Source: Alternaria dauci (lineage: Eukaryota; Ascomycota; Dothideomycetes; Pleosporales; Pleosporaceae). From it: DNA of 64,000 nucleotides. Both the position numbers and the translations under genes were made by a program. A model generated the notes under the pieces. The model did not search any database and was not told the origin of the DNA. It saw nothing but the letters and a program-made list of their open reading frames with translations. This document shows positions 1 to 10,532 of the stretch, piece after piece; position 1 is the stretch's first letter; each line of letters starts with the position of its first letter. The DNA lies in NCBI RefSeq assembly GCF_042100115.1, contig NC_091281.1, forward strand, positions 1,302,001-1,366,000, read 5' to 3'.

Positions 1-2
1 AA

Positions 3-2954
3 CCTGAACCAGAGCCCGAACCAGAGCCCGAACCGGTGGTGGTCGCAGTGGTTGAGAAGCCCAAGAAGAAGCTTTCGTCCAAGGAGAAGAAAAAGCTGGA
101 AGAAGAGAAGCTGAAGGAGGAGAAACGGCTAAAGAAGCTCAGGAAGAAGGGCATAGTCGAAGTTCCCCCTCCCCCTCCACCTCCCCCTGAGCCCGAACTC
201 GAACCCGAACCAGAGCCAGAGCCGGAGGTAGAGGTAGAGGTGGAGGTACCTGCCGAGAGATCACCTGGAGTTGGCGCGTTTCCTGATGACGATGACGATA
301 TGATGGACTTTGCTGATGCGCCGGAACCGCCACCAGAGGAGCCTGCAGAACCAGAACCCGAGCCTGTCATTGAGGAGGAACCTGAACCTGAGCCTGAGCC
401 GATTTCCATTCTTCAGCAGTTGCAAAAACTGAAGAAGACCAAGAAGAGCAGCAGATCAAGAGGCATGACCTTTGATGACCCTCCACCACCACCGCCACCG
501 CCTCCTGAACCTGAAGCTGAACCGGAGCCAGAGCCAATTGTCGAAGAGGAAGAGCCGGAGGAAGAGCCAGAGCCAGAGCCAGAGCCGGAAGCTGAAGCTG
601 AACCAGAGCCCGAACCCGAACCCGAGCCAGAGCCAGAGCCCGTTGTAGTGGTGCCTGAGAAGAGGATTAAGAAATCTAAGAAAAGCAGCAAGTCATATAG
701 GCGCCATGTAGAGCCTGAACCTGAACCCGCACCTGAGCCGGAACCGATCGTTGAAGAACCCGCTGAAGATGCAGATCCGGGTGACATGGACGACGAGGAC
801 GCAGACGTCAAACTTCCTACACCACCTCCAGAATCTCCGAGAAAGGAGCGCGCTAAGCTGGGTCGCAGTGCTACTACAGCCGGAGGCTGGGGCCTCTTTG
901 GCGCGGCCAAATCATCCAAGACTAGGAGAGTATCCGGTGGTGAAGAAGGCGTAGGCAAGCCCGACATGCCACGCACAAAGTCTGCGCGGACCTCGTCCAC
1001 TCGGGACAACGATATGAAGTCACGATCATCAGGCTCAAATGAAGCGCACACGTCTAAGCCGACAGTGTCACGTTCCAAGTCAACACGCGCTGCTACTGGA
1101 CTGGGCGCCATGTTTGGTGTTGCTCCGCCCCCGCCCTCGCGCTCAAAGTCGCATCGCACCAAGACGTTATTGCGCCGGCCCTCAATTGACCAGGACGCTG
1201 CTATGATGTCGCCGCCACAAACAGATACCGATGCGAGGATGTCTTCAAAGGCTGCCAAGGTCATGGGCATGAAAAGCTCGTCGCGCAGGACCAGTACAAG
1301 GGACGCCAGAGACAAGGGCAGGTCTTCTCGAGGTAAGCCGTTCCCCGCTAAGCACGATGCGCCTGTAATTGGCCAGCGTAGCCGTAAGCAAACACACGGA
1401 GCTAACCACAAGGCAGCTGCTCCAGACCCATATCCTGTGGACGATGACCAGGATCTCGACGATGAGTCTCCTCCCCCAGCAACCCGTCCAGAACCATCGC
1501 GTCGCAAATCCAAGCGCGACTCGGCGCAACCCCTCGAGCCAGTCACTGCACCGCCTAGCGCTGACGATCCCATCATTGTCGATCCCATGGACATAGACCC
1601 TGTCCCAGCTGAAGCTGAACGACCCCGCCGCGAACGAGAGCGGGAGCGACCTCGCCGTGCGCGCGGCAACTCTGATGCCATGGCCACGCTTGCTGGCGTC
1701 GCAGGCACTGCTGCTGCTGTAAAGGGCTTCAAGGGAATGTTTGGCCTGGGTCGCAAGAAGACTGCGCCGGCTGAAGAGGCACCCCGCGAGCGCCGTCGCA
1801 CCGCCTACGAGACCGAAGACGAGCGCAGACATCGCAAGCGATCGACGACCCGCGGAGGCGCAACCGAAGACGAGGCAAAGCGACTGCGACACGAGCGTCG
1901 CAGTCTGCGCAATCCTCCCCCCGAAGAAGCCATGATGTCTGGCGCGAACGGCACTCCTGACGACTACGATGCGGAGCGAGAGGCACGACGAGCTGAACGC
2001 AGGGCCAAGCGCGACGCAGAGAAAGGGTCTCGACGTGCTGAGCTCGAGGAAGCAGAGGCCAAGGCAGAACGCCGCCGCGAGCGTCAGCGCGAGAACGAAC
2101 AAGCGACTCTTGCGGAGAAGAAGGCTCGCCAGATGGCTGAATTGGAGCGGCGCAACCAGGAGGCCGAGGAGCAACTGCGCCGCATGGCAGAGAAGGAGGA
2201 ACGAAAGAAAGCACGAGGGGGAGACGAGCGAGAGCGCGAGAAGCGTTCTTCGCGCCGCAAGGAAAAAGAGCGCGAAGAGCCCCGTCCAAAGACCGAGCGC
2301 CGTCGAACAACACATGTGGACGAGGATGCAGAACGCCGTCGTCGTTACGAAGAACGCCGCGCTGCTAGACGCAACTCAGATTACCCAGTGCAAGCCAGCG
2401 GCGAGCCCATCACTGATTATTTCGACGAGCGCAACGGCGCCAGACGTTCAAAGCATCGCAGTTCGCGCCCGGCACCCGACGAAGAGAACATGCCGTACCT
2501 CAATAACAAGAGCGGCGACAAGACCTCATCGTGGGTCGAGTCTCTCGCCGAAGAGCCACCCCTCCCTCCACCCATCTCCGAAACAGTTCTCGATCCCGCC
2601 CCGGGCACCCGCGAGGAGCTTGATGACGAAGAGACCTTTTCTCAAGACGAAGACGTCCGCCTGCGTATCGCCGGTCGCCGGGGACCAAAGCGCGACAAAG
2701 AGCGCGCCGAACGCCGCAAAGCCGAAGACAAGGAACGCGACCGTGATAGGTCGCACAAACACAGTCGAAGGGCGACGCACTATGAAGGCATGAAGGTGCC
2801 AGAAGAGGAAGTGGAGAGGAAGAGGACGTCGCGCAGGACGAGCTATGCGCCTGCGTATGAAGAGCCGCCCGTTCGTACTTGGGACGGTAGACCAGCCGTC
2901 AATGGCGGTGCGCCTGCTGCCAAGAGGGGGAGTTGGATGAAGAAGTTTTTCTAA
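3..2954 (+). CDS. Large Glu/Pro-rich, Arg/Glu-rich low-complexity protein (3' part only)
   Basis: The frame is already open at base 3 with a Pro-Glu repeat, so the true start lies left of the window; the first GTG-type codons are not a start. About 980 residues are visible. The first 240 alternate Glu-Pro dipeptide runs with Lys-rich patches and short poly-Pro tracts. The middle (roughly 270-520) is Ser/Arg/Lys-rich. From about 600 to 950 it is a highly charged Arg/Glu/Lys segment that could form coiled coil. It ends in a short aromatic-basic tail (WMKKFF). No enzymatic motif is visible. Fungal proteins of this composition are often labelled involucrin-repeat proteins, and some are Woronin-body tethers of the leashin (LAH) type. 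That link is an inference from composition only. No intron is needed in the visible part. Confidence 0.75.
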   Translation, partial: PEPEPEPEPEPVVVAVVEKPKKKLSSKEKKKLEEEKLKEEKRLKKLRKKGIVEVPPPPPPPPEPELEPEPEPEPEVEVEVEVPAERSPGVGAFPDDDDDMMDFADAPEPPPEEPAEPEPEPVIEEEPEPEPEPISILQQLQKLKKTKKSSRSRGMTFDDPPPPPPPPPEPEAEPEPEPIVEEEEPEEEPEPEPEPEAEAEPEPEPEPEPEPEPVVVVPEKRIKKSKKSSKSYRRHVEPEPEPAPEPEPIVEEPAEDADPGDMDDEDADVKLPTPPPESPRKERAKLGRSATTAGGWGLFGAAKSSKTRRVSGGEEGVGKPDMPRTKSARTSSTRDNDMKSRSSGSNEAHTSKPTVSRSKSTRAATGLGAMFGVAPPPPSRSKSHRTKTLLRRPSIDQDAAMMSPPQTDTDARMSSKAAKVMGMKSSSRRTSTRDARDKGRSSRGKPFPAKHDAPVIGQRSRKQTHGANHKAAAPDPYPVDDDQDLDDESPPPATRPEPSRRKSKRDSAQPLEPVTAPPSADDPIIVDPMDIDPVPAEAERPRRERERERPRRARGNSDAMATLAGVAGTAAAVKGFKGMFGLGRKKTAPAEEAPRERRRTAYETEDERRHRKRSTTRGGATEDEAKRLRHERRSLRNPPPEEAMMSGANGTPDDYDAEREARRAERRAKRDAEKGSRRAELEEAEAKAERRRERQRENEQATLAEKKARQMAELERRNQEAEEQLRRMAEKEERKKARGGDEREREKRSSRRKEKEREEPRPKTERRRTTHVDEDAERRRRYEERRAARRNSDYPVQASGEPITDYFDERNGARRSKHRSSRPAPDEENMPYLNNKSGDKTSSWVESLAEEPPLPPPISETVLDPAPGTREELDDEETFSQDEDVRLRIAGRRGPKRDKERAERRKAEDKERDRDRSHKHSRRATHYEGMKVPEEEVERKRTSRRTSYAPAYEEPPVRTWDGRPAVNGGAPAAKRGSWMKKFF

Positions 2955-3709
2955 GCCACGGCTCTCTTTTTCCTGTTCTTCTATCCCCGATTTTGGATTT
3001 CACGATGTAATATGGATTTTAAGAGATGACATTCTTGGATGTGTATATGTTTTTTTTTTACGAAATGTTTGGATTATGGGCGGAACGAAGCGACATGGAT
3101 TTGGATACTTTTGGATTCGTCCTTTTTTTTTCTCTCTCTTGACGCATTGCGTGGCGTTTTCGTGCGCGGTTTTCTTGTTCTTGGTTTCAAACTTGGGAAC
3201 CTATTCTTGTCTACTTTACCTACTTTTATTCATGAGAACTAGTTTACTTCTTCCTTCCCTCTATCTTGTTCGGCATCTCCTTCAGCTACTACATTCTTGT
3301 GATACCCCTGGGTTTGTCATATCATTACTTGAGTTTCCTGGGTACTTACGGAATGGGCTGACGGGATGTGGGATAGATACCCCATCTCTTACGTTATACA
3401 AGCCATCAGTGCAACCAAGAATCGTACTACTTATGCCTACTGGTGATGTCGATGCACACGCGGGATCTCGCTAATTCAGTCATGTACAAGTGAAACTCTG
3501 CGTTGCTTAATCGTCGTTGGTATATCAGATACTGCTTCAACCCAGCCACCCATGACGCCTATCGCCGTACCCATGCTAGTCCCTCGAAGATGCTGTCGAA
3601 CTACTCATAGCCCTCCACTCTCCCTGTTTCTGCATCCTGTCCTTATTGGGGGTGTTTTTTTTTTCACTCGTTCGATACAATAGTGAAAAGGCCGTCATAG
3701 GCCCATTTG
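2955..3709. other. Convergent 3' intergenic region
   Basis: This stretch separates two convergent genes and should hold both 3' UTRs. It has several T-rich tracts (about 3050-3060, 3122-3130, 3655-3663). No coding region or RNA gene was recognised. Confidence 0.6.
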
Positions 3710-4889
3710 TCATAGTTGCGCAGCTGCCGCGTCAGCTTGCGCAGTTTCCATATCATCGTCATCGTCGTCGTCGTCGTCTTCCTCTTCATCCTCCTCCTCG
3801 AATCCAGTCTCCATCTTCAATGTCTTGAGCCTGTCTTTCATCTCGTCCTTTTTTTCTGCTTGCCATCGTGCCAGCGCTGCTGCAGAGTGTACTTTGAAGC
3901 CGAAAACGCGGGGCTCGTACCGCCGTTGCGATTTTGGTGGCAGCATGGCGGGGTAGACTTGGAAGAGGATGTTGTGGAACGAGGTGCCGAAATAGGCGCC
4001 ATCGATTATGGCATGGCGAGAGGACTTGGGGTTGTAGAGATCTTCGCAGCGAGCGCAGTAGAGTTTTACGGGTGAGGCGTTGGGGACGTCGGATTGACCC
4101 ATGGGAAGGAGAGGTTGCGATTCGCACATGACGCGGGGGCATTTTCCAAAGTCGGATTTCTTGAACTTCTCGAGCTGGTGGTGGTCGTGTCAGCATATGA
4201 TGTTGTCATGGAACAGAGTCGCTTACCATCTTTGCTAGGCCCCTAGTTGTGACAATGTATCGTGCATGTACCAGCCCGTACAAATGCCGTGCGGACTTTT
4301 CAATCTGTTCCCGCATGTCATCGTCGCAGTCGAAGTCGAAAACGTCGGTTACGAGATCGAGTGCGTATTGATAGTACTGAACTTCGGTGTTCAGGCCCGT
4401 GAGGTTGAAGCGATCGGTGAGGTACTCTTCGTCAATCTCGCAGAAGTATTCGTTGCCTCGCGAGGATATGAACTAGTCGCCAGTTAGCATGTGTTTGAGA
4501 GCGCGCTTGCTGCTTGTACGTGTGCATCGTTCTCGTGCCAGTCTGACCACCATGGAGACTGCATGACCATGAGCGGACCCCACTCGGCACCAAAGATGAG
4601 TGGATATGCCGAGTCGATTGCATGTGGGCACATGCGTGTGGAAATATAGCCCCTCTGGGCGCAGCCATCGCTGGCGCAAGGTCAGACGTGAGCCGCAGTG
4701 AAAGGCCGATGGGACATACCATGCAACCAAGAAGCTCCTGTCCCAGCCCCCTCCGCTCAGTCCTCGCAGGGCCATGGTGGGCGCTCAGGGGAAGATGCCA
4801 ACGGTGACAGACTAGGAAGCCAGGGTACTCACCCAATCTCGCCAGTAGCTTGTGTAGTCGCTATCCGTGTCGCTATTGAAGTCGTCCAT
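3710..4889 (-). CDS. CKB1: Casein kinase II regulatory (beta) subunit
   Basis: Exons 4889-4833, 4472-4227 and 4174-3710 join in frame to 255 aa. The start ATG opens the usual acidic N-terminus (MDDFNSDTDSDYTSYWRDW), and the exon 1/2 junction rebuilds the conserved DWFISSRGNEYFCEIDEEYL block. The zinc ribbon is complete: Cys113, Cys118, Cys141 and Cys144. The MGQSD motif and the C-terminal dimer region (DGAYFGTSF, FGFKVH) are present. This subunit dimerises through the zinc ribbon and holds two catalytic CK2 subunits in nucleus and cytoplasm. The protein ends in a long Glu/Asp run, including nine consecutive Asp, then an Ala-rich tail. Intron 1 is 360 nt, long for this genome. The second intron is 52 nt. 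Confidence 0.95.
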
Positions 4890-5438
4890 GATGCGCGCTT
4901 GCTCCCGGCGACGAGCTCCAAGGGGTATGAGCGTTTCTGTGTCTTGTTTGTAGGCTACGACCACCGGCGTGGTGGGGCGTTGCGATCAGGCGCAAGCACG
5001 GGACGGGACGCGGTTGCGGAGTGAATTGCGCGCCTACCTAGGTAGTGGGATGGGAGTCGCTCGCAGCCCACCTTGTTTCTCCGCTCCGGTGGCGCTAGTC
5101 GGTTGGCGTGCGTGCCATCACCACGACAGCCCCATACTTCCCCACCAACCATGTCCAAACGGGGGTCATTGATAATCTGTTTCAGGTCTTGCATGGAGCA
5201 AAGGGTCTCGGTTGGAGACCTGCATCGAAGACAGTCCTCAGGCCATTGTCTGGTAGGTGAGTGTGCGATAGTGAAAAGATGCTAATCAACTGGCAGTGAA
5301 GTGAGGTCCAGACTTGCCAATGATGCTTATGAAGTATATTGAGTCAAGATTACCACATATCTAGGCGCTATTCGCAAGAGGAGAGGTGAGACGAGCCAGT
5401 CTACGCTGTATAAAGCGCCCAAGTTCATCTTCATCTCA
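4890..5438. other. Intergenic, upstream of CKB1
   Basis: The region holds the CKB1 promoter and leader and the 3' flank of the zinc-cluster gene. A perfect 12-bp palindrome lies at 5034-5045 (listed separately). Nothing else was recognised. Confidence 0.6.
5034..5045. repeat. Palindrome CTACCTAGGTAG, copy 1
   Basis: This is a perfect 12-bp inverted palindrome. Its flank CGCGCCTACCTAGGTAGT is shared with the copy at 12064-12075, and a third copy lies at 59695-59706. All three are intergenic. Function is unknown. Confidence 0.7.
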
Positions 5439-6699
5439 TCATCCCCATCTGAGGTTGTCGATTGCTCTCCGTATGTGCTGCGCTCCCAATGCCTCACAGG
5501 CCCCGGAATTGTCACATTCAGGCCTTCCACCATGCAACTGCTTCATCTCATCGCTCCAGGAGTGCCGGTTATTATGCCAATTCTCTTGTCTTGTCTCGCT
5601 CTCCTTTACCAGATCCAACAACGGTCGCGGATTGCTTCCACCGCCATAGACCTCAGTCTTCAATGCAGTCTTGACTAGTTTCTTCCAATCCTTCCCCTCA
5701 ATCTCAATGTTGAATCCCATTGGACAGTCAAGGGTGCCAGTGTGTAGATGCAGCAAAGCTGGGTTGTTATCGCCAATTCGATATGGTTTCTTCTGACCCG
5801 TCTCTTCCAGGCGCACCGCCTCGCGGTCGACTTCGATCAGGACCCTGTTGAAGCGTTCCACTACCGCTTTCATTACAGACACTATTGACTGCACATTCTG
5901 GATGGCTGAGTATGATTCTCTTGGGCATTGGTCACAGTGTATCAACTCCGAGAGGGCTGTCATTGCTTTTCGTAGCGGTAAAACGACTTGAGGGAAGTGA
6001 AAAGTGACGACAGCTTGAAGTTCGGTTAGGGTTAGCCACGTCGTGGTAAGGCACGAGCATTGCCCTGTATTTGATTGACTCGAGAAGGTGTCGTGGGAGT
6101 CAATAGGCTGGATGTCAGGTTGAATATCAGGCGCCAGATTCCATAGCAGTGGATCCATGGTTGTATCCAAAGTGTACCTGCAAGAGTGTCAGTATTCGTC
6201 GATATCGATCTGCTGCATCTGATATACGCATTGTTACACCCGGACGGCACTTCAAACTGATCTTGAGGGATGAGCTCATGAGGTTGTGGTGTAATAATCT
6301 CATTCCCTGCCGAGCCGTCTGATGATTGCACGTCTTGCAAAAGCGACGGGGATGTCAGGCTGTTCAGATCTGTAAAGTTTGACATGCCTGGAAAGTCATT
6401 CCAAACGTCGGCATGTTCGTCTTGCACTACTGCAGATAATCCTGTTGGCTCGTCCGCTTCGTCCTCTCTCATCCTTTTCCTGGGGCGACCCATCCGCTTT
6501 TGTGGCGAGTAAACACACTCGACCTTCTCTTTCTGACAACGGACACATCTCGGTGTGTCGCCGGAACATTTCAGCTTTCGTGTCCCTGGGTGTAATTGAG
6601 CGTCGCGCGGGGCAGATGGGAGCCTAGCATGAGGTACTCACGGCACTCATCGCAAGCCGCATGGAGTCTTCCCGCTGGTTTCACATTTTCTTGTACCAT
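5439..6699 (-). CDS. Zn2Cys6 zinc-cluster transcription factor
   Basis: Exons 6699-6642, 6585-6240 and 6177-5439 join to 380 aa. Exon 1 ends inside the DNA-binding domain, and the first junction completes the binuclear cluster: Cys16, Cys19, Cys26, Cys33, Cys36 and Cys43 with spacing C-x2-C-x6-C-x6-C-x2-C-x6-C. A basic linker (MGRPRKR) follows. The C-terminal half contains a LTLTELQ helix, a HCDQCPRE motif and helices resembling those of AflR-like regulators; that assignment is tentative. The introns are 56 and 62 nt. Its target genes cannot be read from position, since neighbours are housekeeping genes. It is expected to act as a nuclear, sequence-specific regulator. Confidence 0.9.
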
Positions 6700-8090
6700 T
6701 GTGTCGTGTCACAAAAATGCTTAGGCTGGAGAAGTAATAGCGCAGAAAGTGGGGATCTCAAGCAGCATCAAGATGTTGTCGTGGTTCCGCGTAGGGCCAG
6801 GGATGATGACCTGAGTACGCCTAACCCGCCAGCTCTGCCATGCTCATCCCTATAGAGAATGGCTGCGCAGATTAGCCCCACCTGATGACGGGATACCAAC
6901 GTGTTGGATCATCGACCATTAACACATGGAATACCAGAGCCCTTGTTTCCTGTGAATGTTAGGTAAGCTGTTCGTTGGCGTGCTACTCCAACCTGAAACA
7001 TGGCTAGCTGTCAGTGGCCATGTAGGGCCGAATGAGGAGTCTGCAACCTTGGAAATGCTCGCAGTGACAGGCGGGTCGCGTCAAGGTGTGCTGTCAAGAG
7101 ACGAACCAAAGACAACAAAAACTCGCAAGTTCAACCAAGCAAGTGCGACGGCTAGTCACTGAAGTGAGGCAAGATGTGCCAGGATTCACGCGGAGCCGCC
7201 TTCATTGACCAATGTCATACTGGGCACTTTGCAGCATGTTGGAGGCTGAGTACGGCTCCGAATATCGACAAGACCGTCAGAGTTGCCGGGGGACCCAATG
7301 CGCTGGGTGTGGCAGGACAACCGTAATGTTTCACACAGTTGTTCACCGCTCCCAAACGCCAAATATTGGGTCTCACCTGGCTTCCCAGAGACTTTGCGCA
7401 ATAGCGCAGAAGAGTACGGTATTGGCAATCAAGCTGGATAACGGAGGCGCATACCGCGCGCATCTGGCAATCTACGATTGATGGAAAGGGCGCAGTTGCT
7501 CCGCCTTGCTCTTGCATCACACCCGTCTTGGGATGGCTTCTTCGTAATCAGCTCGACCGGTTGGAACAATGTGCAGCTGACTAGGGTGCCCCATGCTCGA
7601 TGGCGCGCGCCCTACTGGTAGATGCGCACAAAAGCTGATGCCTGATGTCTGGTGGCCGCGAGCTGGATAGAGGCCACAGTTGACCGTGGTCGCGAGGGTT
7701 GACGACTTTGCTTTGTGTGGGCAAATGTGGGATGCGACGACGTCTCCTCGACGTCGGTAGCAGGCATAGCCAGACTTGAGACTCCATGGAGAGGCCGCGC
7801 AGCCACACCAAAAGACGAAAAGGGAGCGTGCAGGTTGGCGAGCGTGATGCCTCTTTAGCCCTATTGGAGCCTAGGGCTGATGGAGAATGGCGCCGGAGGG
7901 CCAAGTCATTGGCTGGGGAGCGACCGACACTGCTGCACGTTTTGTGAGTCACAGAATCCGGGCCTTTCTGGCGCCGCGCTCGCTTCGGCTTACTATTAAT
8001 CCCCCACTTCCCTCGCTGCCTGAATTCCTTTCCTCTACTCCCAGCTCATCACACTACACCACAAAGCAATACACAAGACAGTCACGAACA
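6700..8090. other. Divergent promoter region between zinc-cluster gene and bZIP gene
   Basis: About 1.4 kb separates the two divergent genes. The bZIP side holds an inverted CCAAT box at 7908-7912, a perfect TGAGTCA at 7945-7951 and an AT-rich TATTAA near 7991. No convincing gene was found in the rest; short reading frames here lack start context and known motifs. Confidence 0.6.
7945..7951. promoter_or_regulatory. Cross-pathway control element TGAGTCA (GCN4/CPC1 site)
   Basis: The sequence matches the established GCN4/CPC1 recognition site TGA(C/G)TCA exactly. It lies about 145 bp upstream of the first uORF of the gene for the CPC1-type bZIP, with an inverted CCAAT box 33 bp further upstream. 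This placement fits autoregulation, which is known for CPC1 and CpcA in other fungi. Use of the site here is inferred. Confidence 0.7.
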
Positions 8091-8105
8091 ATGGCTGCCT
8101 TTTAA
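8091..8105 (+). promoter_or_regulatory. uORF1 (Met-Ala-Ala-Phe-stop) of the bZIP leader
   Basis: This four-codon reading frame starts in strong context (GAACAATGGCT) and ends at TAA. It is the first ATG after the promoter elements. A very short first uORF followed by a longer second uORF is the arrangement that controls reinitiation in GCN4, cpc-1 and cpcA mRNAs. Confidence 0.7.
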
Positions 8106-8304
8106 CTTCCCCCGCGCCTCTCCGTCCGCTCACAGCCGACACCTTGGATTACCCAACCATAACCACTCTCCCCTCTTCAACTACAACCTCAGAGACTTCC
8201 TTCCAGGAACCTCTGAACTCAAGTCTAGCCTCGCGCAGCTTTAGTTCGCCGTCTCCCCTCCCGTTCGACTTCCAGTCGACCATCACGGCTTCCCAACAGT
8301 CATC

Positions 8305-8463
8305 ATGGCTCTCTTCACCAGCACCCCAAGCCTCTCGGCAACCAAATACGAGTCAACACGCATTCGCCCATCCCCAGTCGGACTTTGTGCTCTACGAACC
8401 ACAACAGGTCTCCCAGCGGCCTCTGCGAGCACCGAGCGCGCCTCAGCCTGGGCACACGTTTAA
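8305..8463 (+). promoter_or_regulatory. uORF2 (52 codons) of the bZIP leader
   Basis: The frame begins ATGGCTCTCTTC (Met-Ala-Leu-Phe) and stops at TAA, 139 nt before the main ATG. No ATG in any frame lies between uORF1 and uORF2 or between uORF2 and the main start. It lies in a different frame from the bZIP. The peptide is Ser/Thr/Ala-rich and shows no known domain. By analogy with cpc-1 and cpcA it should repress translation when amino acids are plentiful. Confidence 0.7.
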
Positions 8464-8602
8464 CAGCGGCCAGCACTTTTACGCAAATTCTGCCCCGTCA
8501 TCGACTACAGAATTCCAACAGCCACGGTTACGCCAACGTCCTCCGGTTCCACTGTTCTCCAGCTCTAGCAACAACACCCCTCAACTGCACAACGTCACAA
8601 AC

Positions 8603-9382
8603 ATGGCAGGTACGCCGCGCGCTTTCCCCGCTCTCCGTCGCGAGCTCACCTTCCCCGCAGACTTGAACAGCAACAACTCCTTCGACTCGGGCGCAAGCCT
8701 GATGTCCAACTTCAACAACGGAGGCTTTTCTATGGACTCGGTGTCCGCATTCACGGCTATCAACGACCCTTCCGTTGCCGCCGGGTCTACGCGCACCGTG
8801 TCCCCCAAGGACATTTTTAACGATGGCTTTGGGTCTGCTCCCCCTTCCACGGCGTTTACCAACCTCACTTCCCCTGATATTGGTGACTCTCCTTTCATCA
8901 ACGACAGTTTCGAGTGCTCTCCAATGTTCAACGGCGAGCCTGTTATTTCCGACACGAGCGACTGGTTCTCCCTGTTCCCGGAACAGGAGACCAAGATCCC
9001 TGACACTGTCTACGCACCTGCCATCTCCATGCCTATGGACCGCACTATGAGCAGCCAGTCTATGGAGCGATCCGGTTCTTCCAGCACCGGTTCTCCTCTC
9101 GTTTTGGACAACTATTCTCGACGAAAGTCATCTGTCACCAACTCACCTGCAACAAACGGCATCAGCAAGTCTCGTCGGCGCAAGGGTCCTCTGCCCAGCA
9201 TCACCGTCGACCCCAGTGACAAGGTTGCCTTGAAGCGAGCACGTAACACCCTTGCTGCTCGTGAGTCGCGTCAACGGAAGTTTGACCATGTCAGCACCCT
9301 CGAGCAGCGCAACTCTGAGCTCGAAGCTGAAGTTGAAAAGTGGAAGAGCATTGCTATGGCTCATGGATACAGCGGACAATGA
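8603..9382 (+). CDS. cpc-1: Cross-pathway control bZIP transcription factor (GCN4/CPC1/CpcA type)
   Basis: The chosen ATG gives 259 aa, the usual size for CPC1/CpcA proteins. The basic region (KRARNTLAARESRQRK, about 211-226) and a short leucine zipper end in the family-type tail KWKSIAMAHG. The acidic mid-region contains DTSDWFSLF, resembling the activation segments of the family. The protein should activate amino-acid biosynthesis genes through TGA(C/G)TCA sites on starvation. The same frame is open 150 codons further upstream but has no ATG there, so I treat that part as leader. A possible 51-nt intron (8608-8658, GT...CCCCGCAG) directly follows the start. It is in frame, so removal would change Met-Ala-Gly into Met-Ala-Asp. 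Confidence 0.87.
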   Translation: MAGTPRAFPALRRELTFPADLNSNNSFDSGASLMSNFNNGGFSMDSVSAFTAINDPSVAAGSTRTVSPKDIFNDGFGSAPPSTAFTNLTSPDIGDSPFINDSFECSPMFNGEPVISDTSDWFSLFPEQETKIPDTVYAPAISMPMDRTMSSQSMERSGSSSTGSPLVLDNYSRRKSSVTNSPATNGISKSRRRKGPLPSITVDPSDKVALKRARNTLAARESRQRKFDHVSTLEQRNSELEAEVEKWKSIAMAHGYSGQ

Positions 9383-10252
9383 ATGTCCTCGTCTCTCTCA
9401 TATGGTTCCCGGTGGTCGTAAGGAGCTGGTGAAGAAACCAGCCTTGCCTTTCGGCAAAAGTTTTCCTTTCCGTATTGCTTCCCGCGGTATTTCCTTTCGC
9501 TTCTGCCACCTTCCCGTCTTCGGCTGGATGGTGTTTTCATGTTTTGATCTTACATTGTTATCGCCGGTGTGCAGTCTCCCCTTGTGGTTTTCGATTGACT
9601 CCGCCTGGTGTAGGTGGTAATGTGGTGCTGTTCGTTTCTGATTGACGCATTCATAGCTGCGAGCGCTTTCGTGCTGAAGCCTGCGGGATAGTCTTGTTAA
9701 ATATATGATTTTGCAATTGACTCTTTGTGGTCGCGAGTCTTGTGATGTCCTATGACTCAGCCCTGCCCGACTGTGACTGTAGATAATGACTGTTGGTTAA
9801 GACTCACACTGACACTCGATGATCATGTGCATGTTCCATACTGTTGCACGATGATATGCGCAATGTTGGCGATGACATGATCCGCGATATGGTCTACAGA
9901 ATCATTGTCTCATCTGGTGGAAATGTTGGTTAGGTTGAGCGTGTACGTGGCGATATCCAGCACAAGGGCTGAGCACGCAGATCTGCGTTCCCCCAACCCT
10001 ACCAACACATGCTGTAATCACGCCTCTATGTGTTTGGGAGCTGCTAAGGTCTGTGTGTGGGCTCCGCTCGCTTAGACCTATAGTTCGTGGTGGGGTATCC
10101 CCACAGGTAGTGCAAAGCCTTCAAGCCCCTCGACCATGACCCCACTCATCTGTCAACGAGAACATGAATGCGTCAAGCGCTCCCATGTACATGAAGCAAT
10201 CAACGGTATCAGGTTTGCTTCACCTGCATCAACTGCATGCTTCCTCAACCTC
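9383..10252. other. Intergenic, 3' flank of bZIP gene
   Basis: The region holds the bZIP 3' UTR and the 3' flank of the small minus-strand gene. A TGACTCA heptamer occurs at 9753-9759, downstream of the bZIP gene. No gene was recognised. Confidence 0.5.
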
Positions 10253-10532
10253 CTAGCCTCTCTGCATCCTTGGGTTGTCCTGCTGAGGTTCTTTTGATGA
10301 GATTGACAGACCCTCCATGGCGAGCTTGGCCATGTACTCGTCGACGATGAGCTTGGTGTTGCGATATTGTGTGCTCTCGGCGCCGAACGTTGCAAGCGTG
10401 TTGCGGAGGGAAGATTGGAGCTAGAGCGAGTTAGCCATATGCTAGCTCACTGCTGTGTACAATATTGCTTCAAGGTGGCGAGGACTTGACATGACTTACG
10501 GACATGAGCAAGTCGTCCGGCTGAGTCGGCAT
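10253..10532 (-). CDS. Small 66-aa protein of unknown function
   Basis: Exons 10532-10500 (11 codons) and 10420-10253 join in phase 0 at a GTAAGT donor and a CTCTAG acceptor, giving 66 aa. The product starts MPTQPDDLLMS and then forms one strongly helical stretch (LQSSLRNTLATFGAESTQY ... IVDEYMAKLAMEGL) before a polar tail. There is no signal peptide or membrane segment. The splice sites, the 79-nt intron and the amphipathic helix argue for a real gene, probably a small subunit of a larger complex. I do not recognise the family. Confidence 0.6.

Noticed and set aside
413..1801. Long Ser/Gly-rich reading frame on the minus strand
   Set aside because: It is the mirror of the Glu-Pro repeats on the plus strand; its composition follows from the repeat and it shows no start context or motif.
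1245..2315. Long minus-strand frame antisense to the charged region
   Set aside because: It is a shadow of a G/C-biased Arg/Glu coding region; no domain or splice logic supports it.
7186..7520. Two overlapping minus-strand frames of 80-101 residues
   Set aside because: They show no start context, domain or splice pattern and sit in a divergent promoter region.
8144..8602. N-terminal extension of the bZIP protein by about 150 residues
   Set aside because: The open frame has no ATG, the only upstream ATGs are in other frames and form short uORFs, and the shorter protein has the usual family length.
9753..9759. Second TGACTCA site as a bZIP promoter element
   Set aside because: It lies downstream of the bZIP gene and far from any start on either strand, so chance is a fair explanation.
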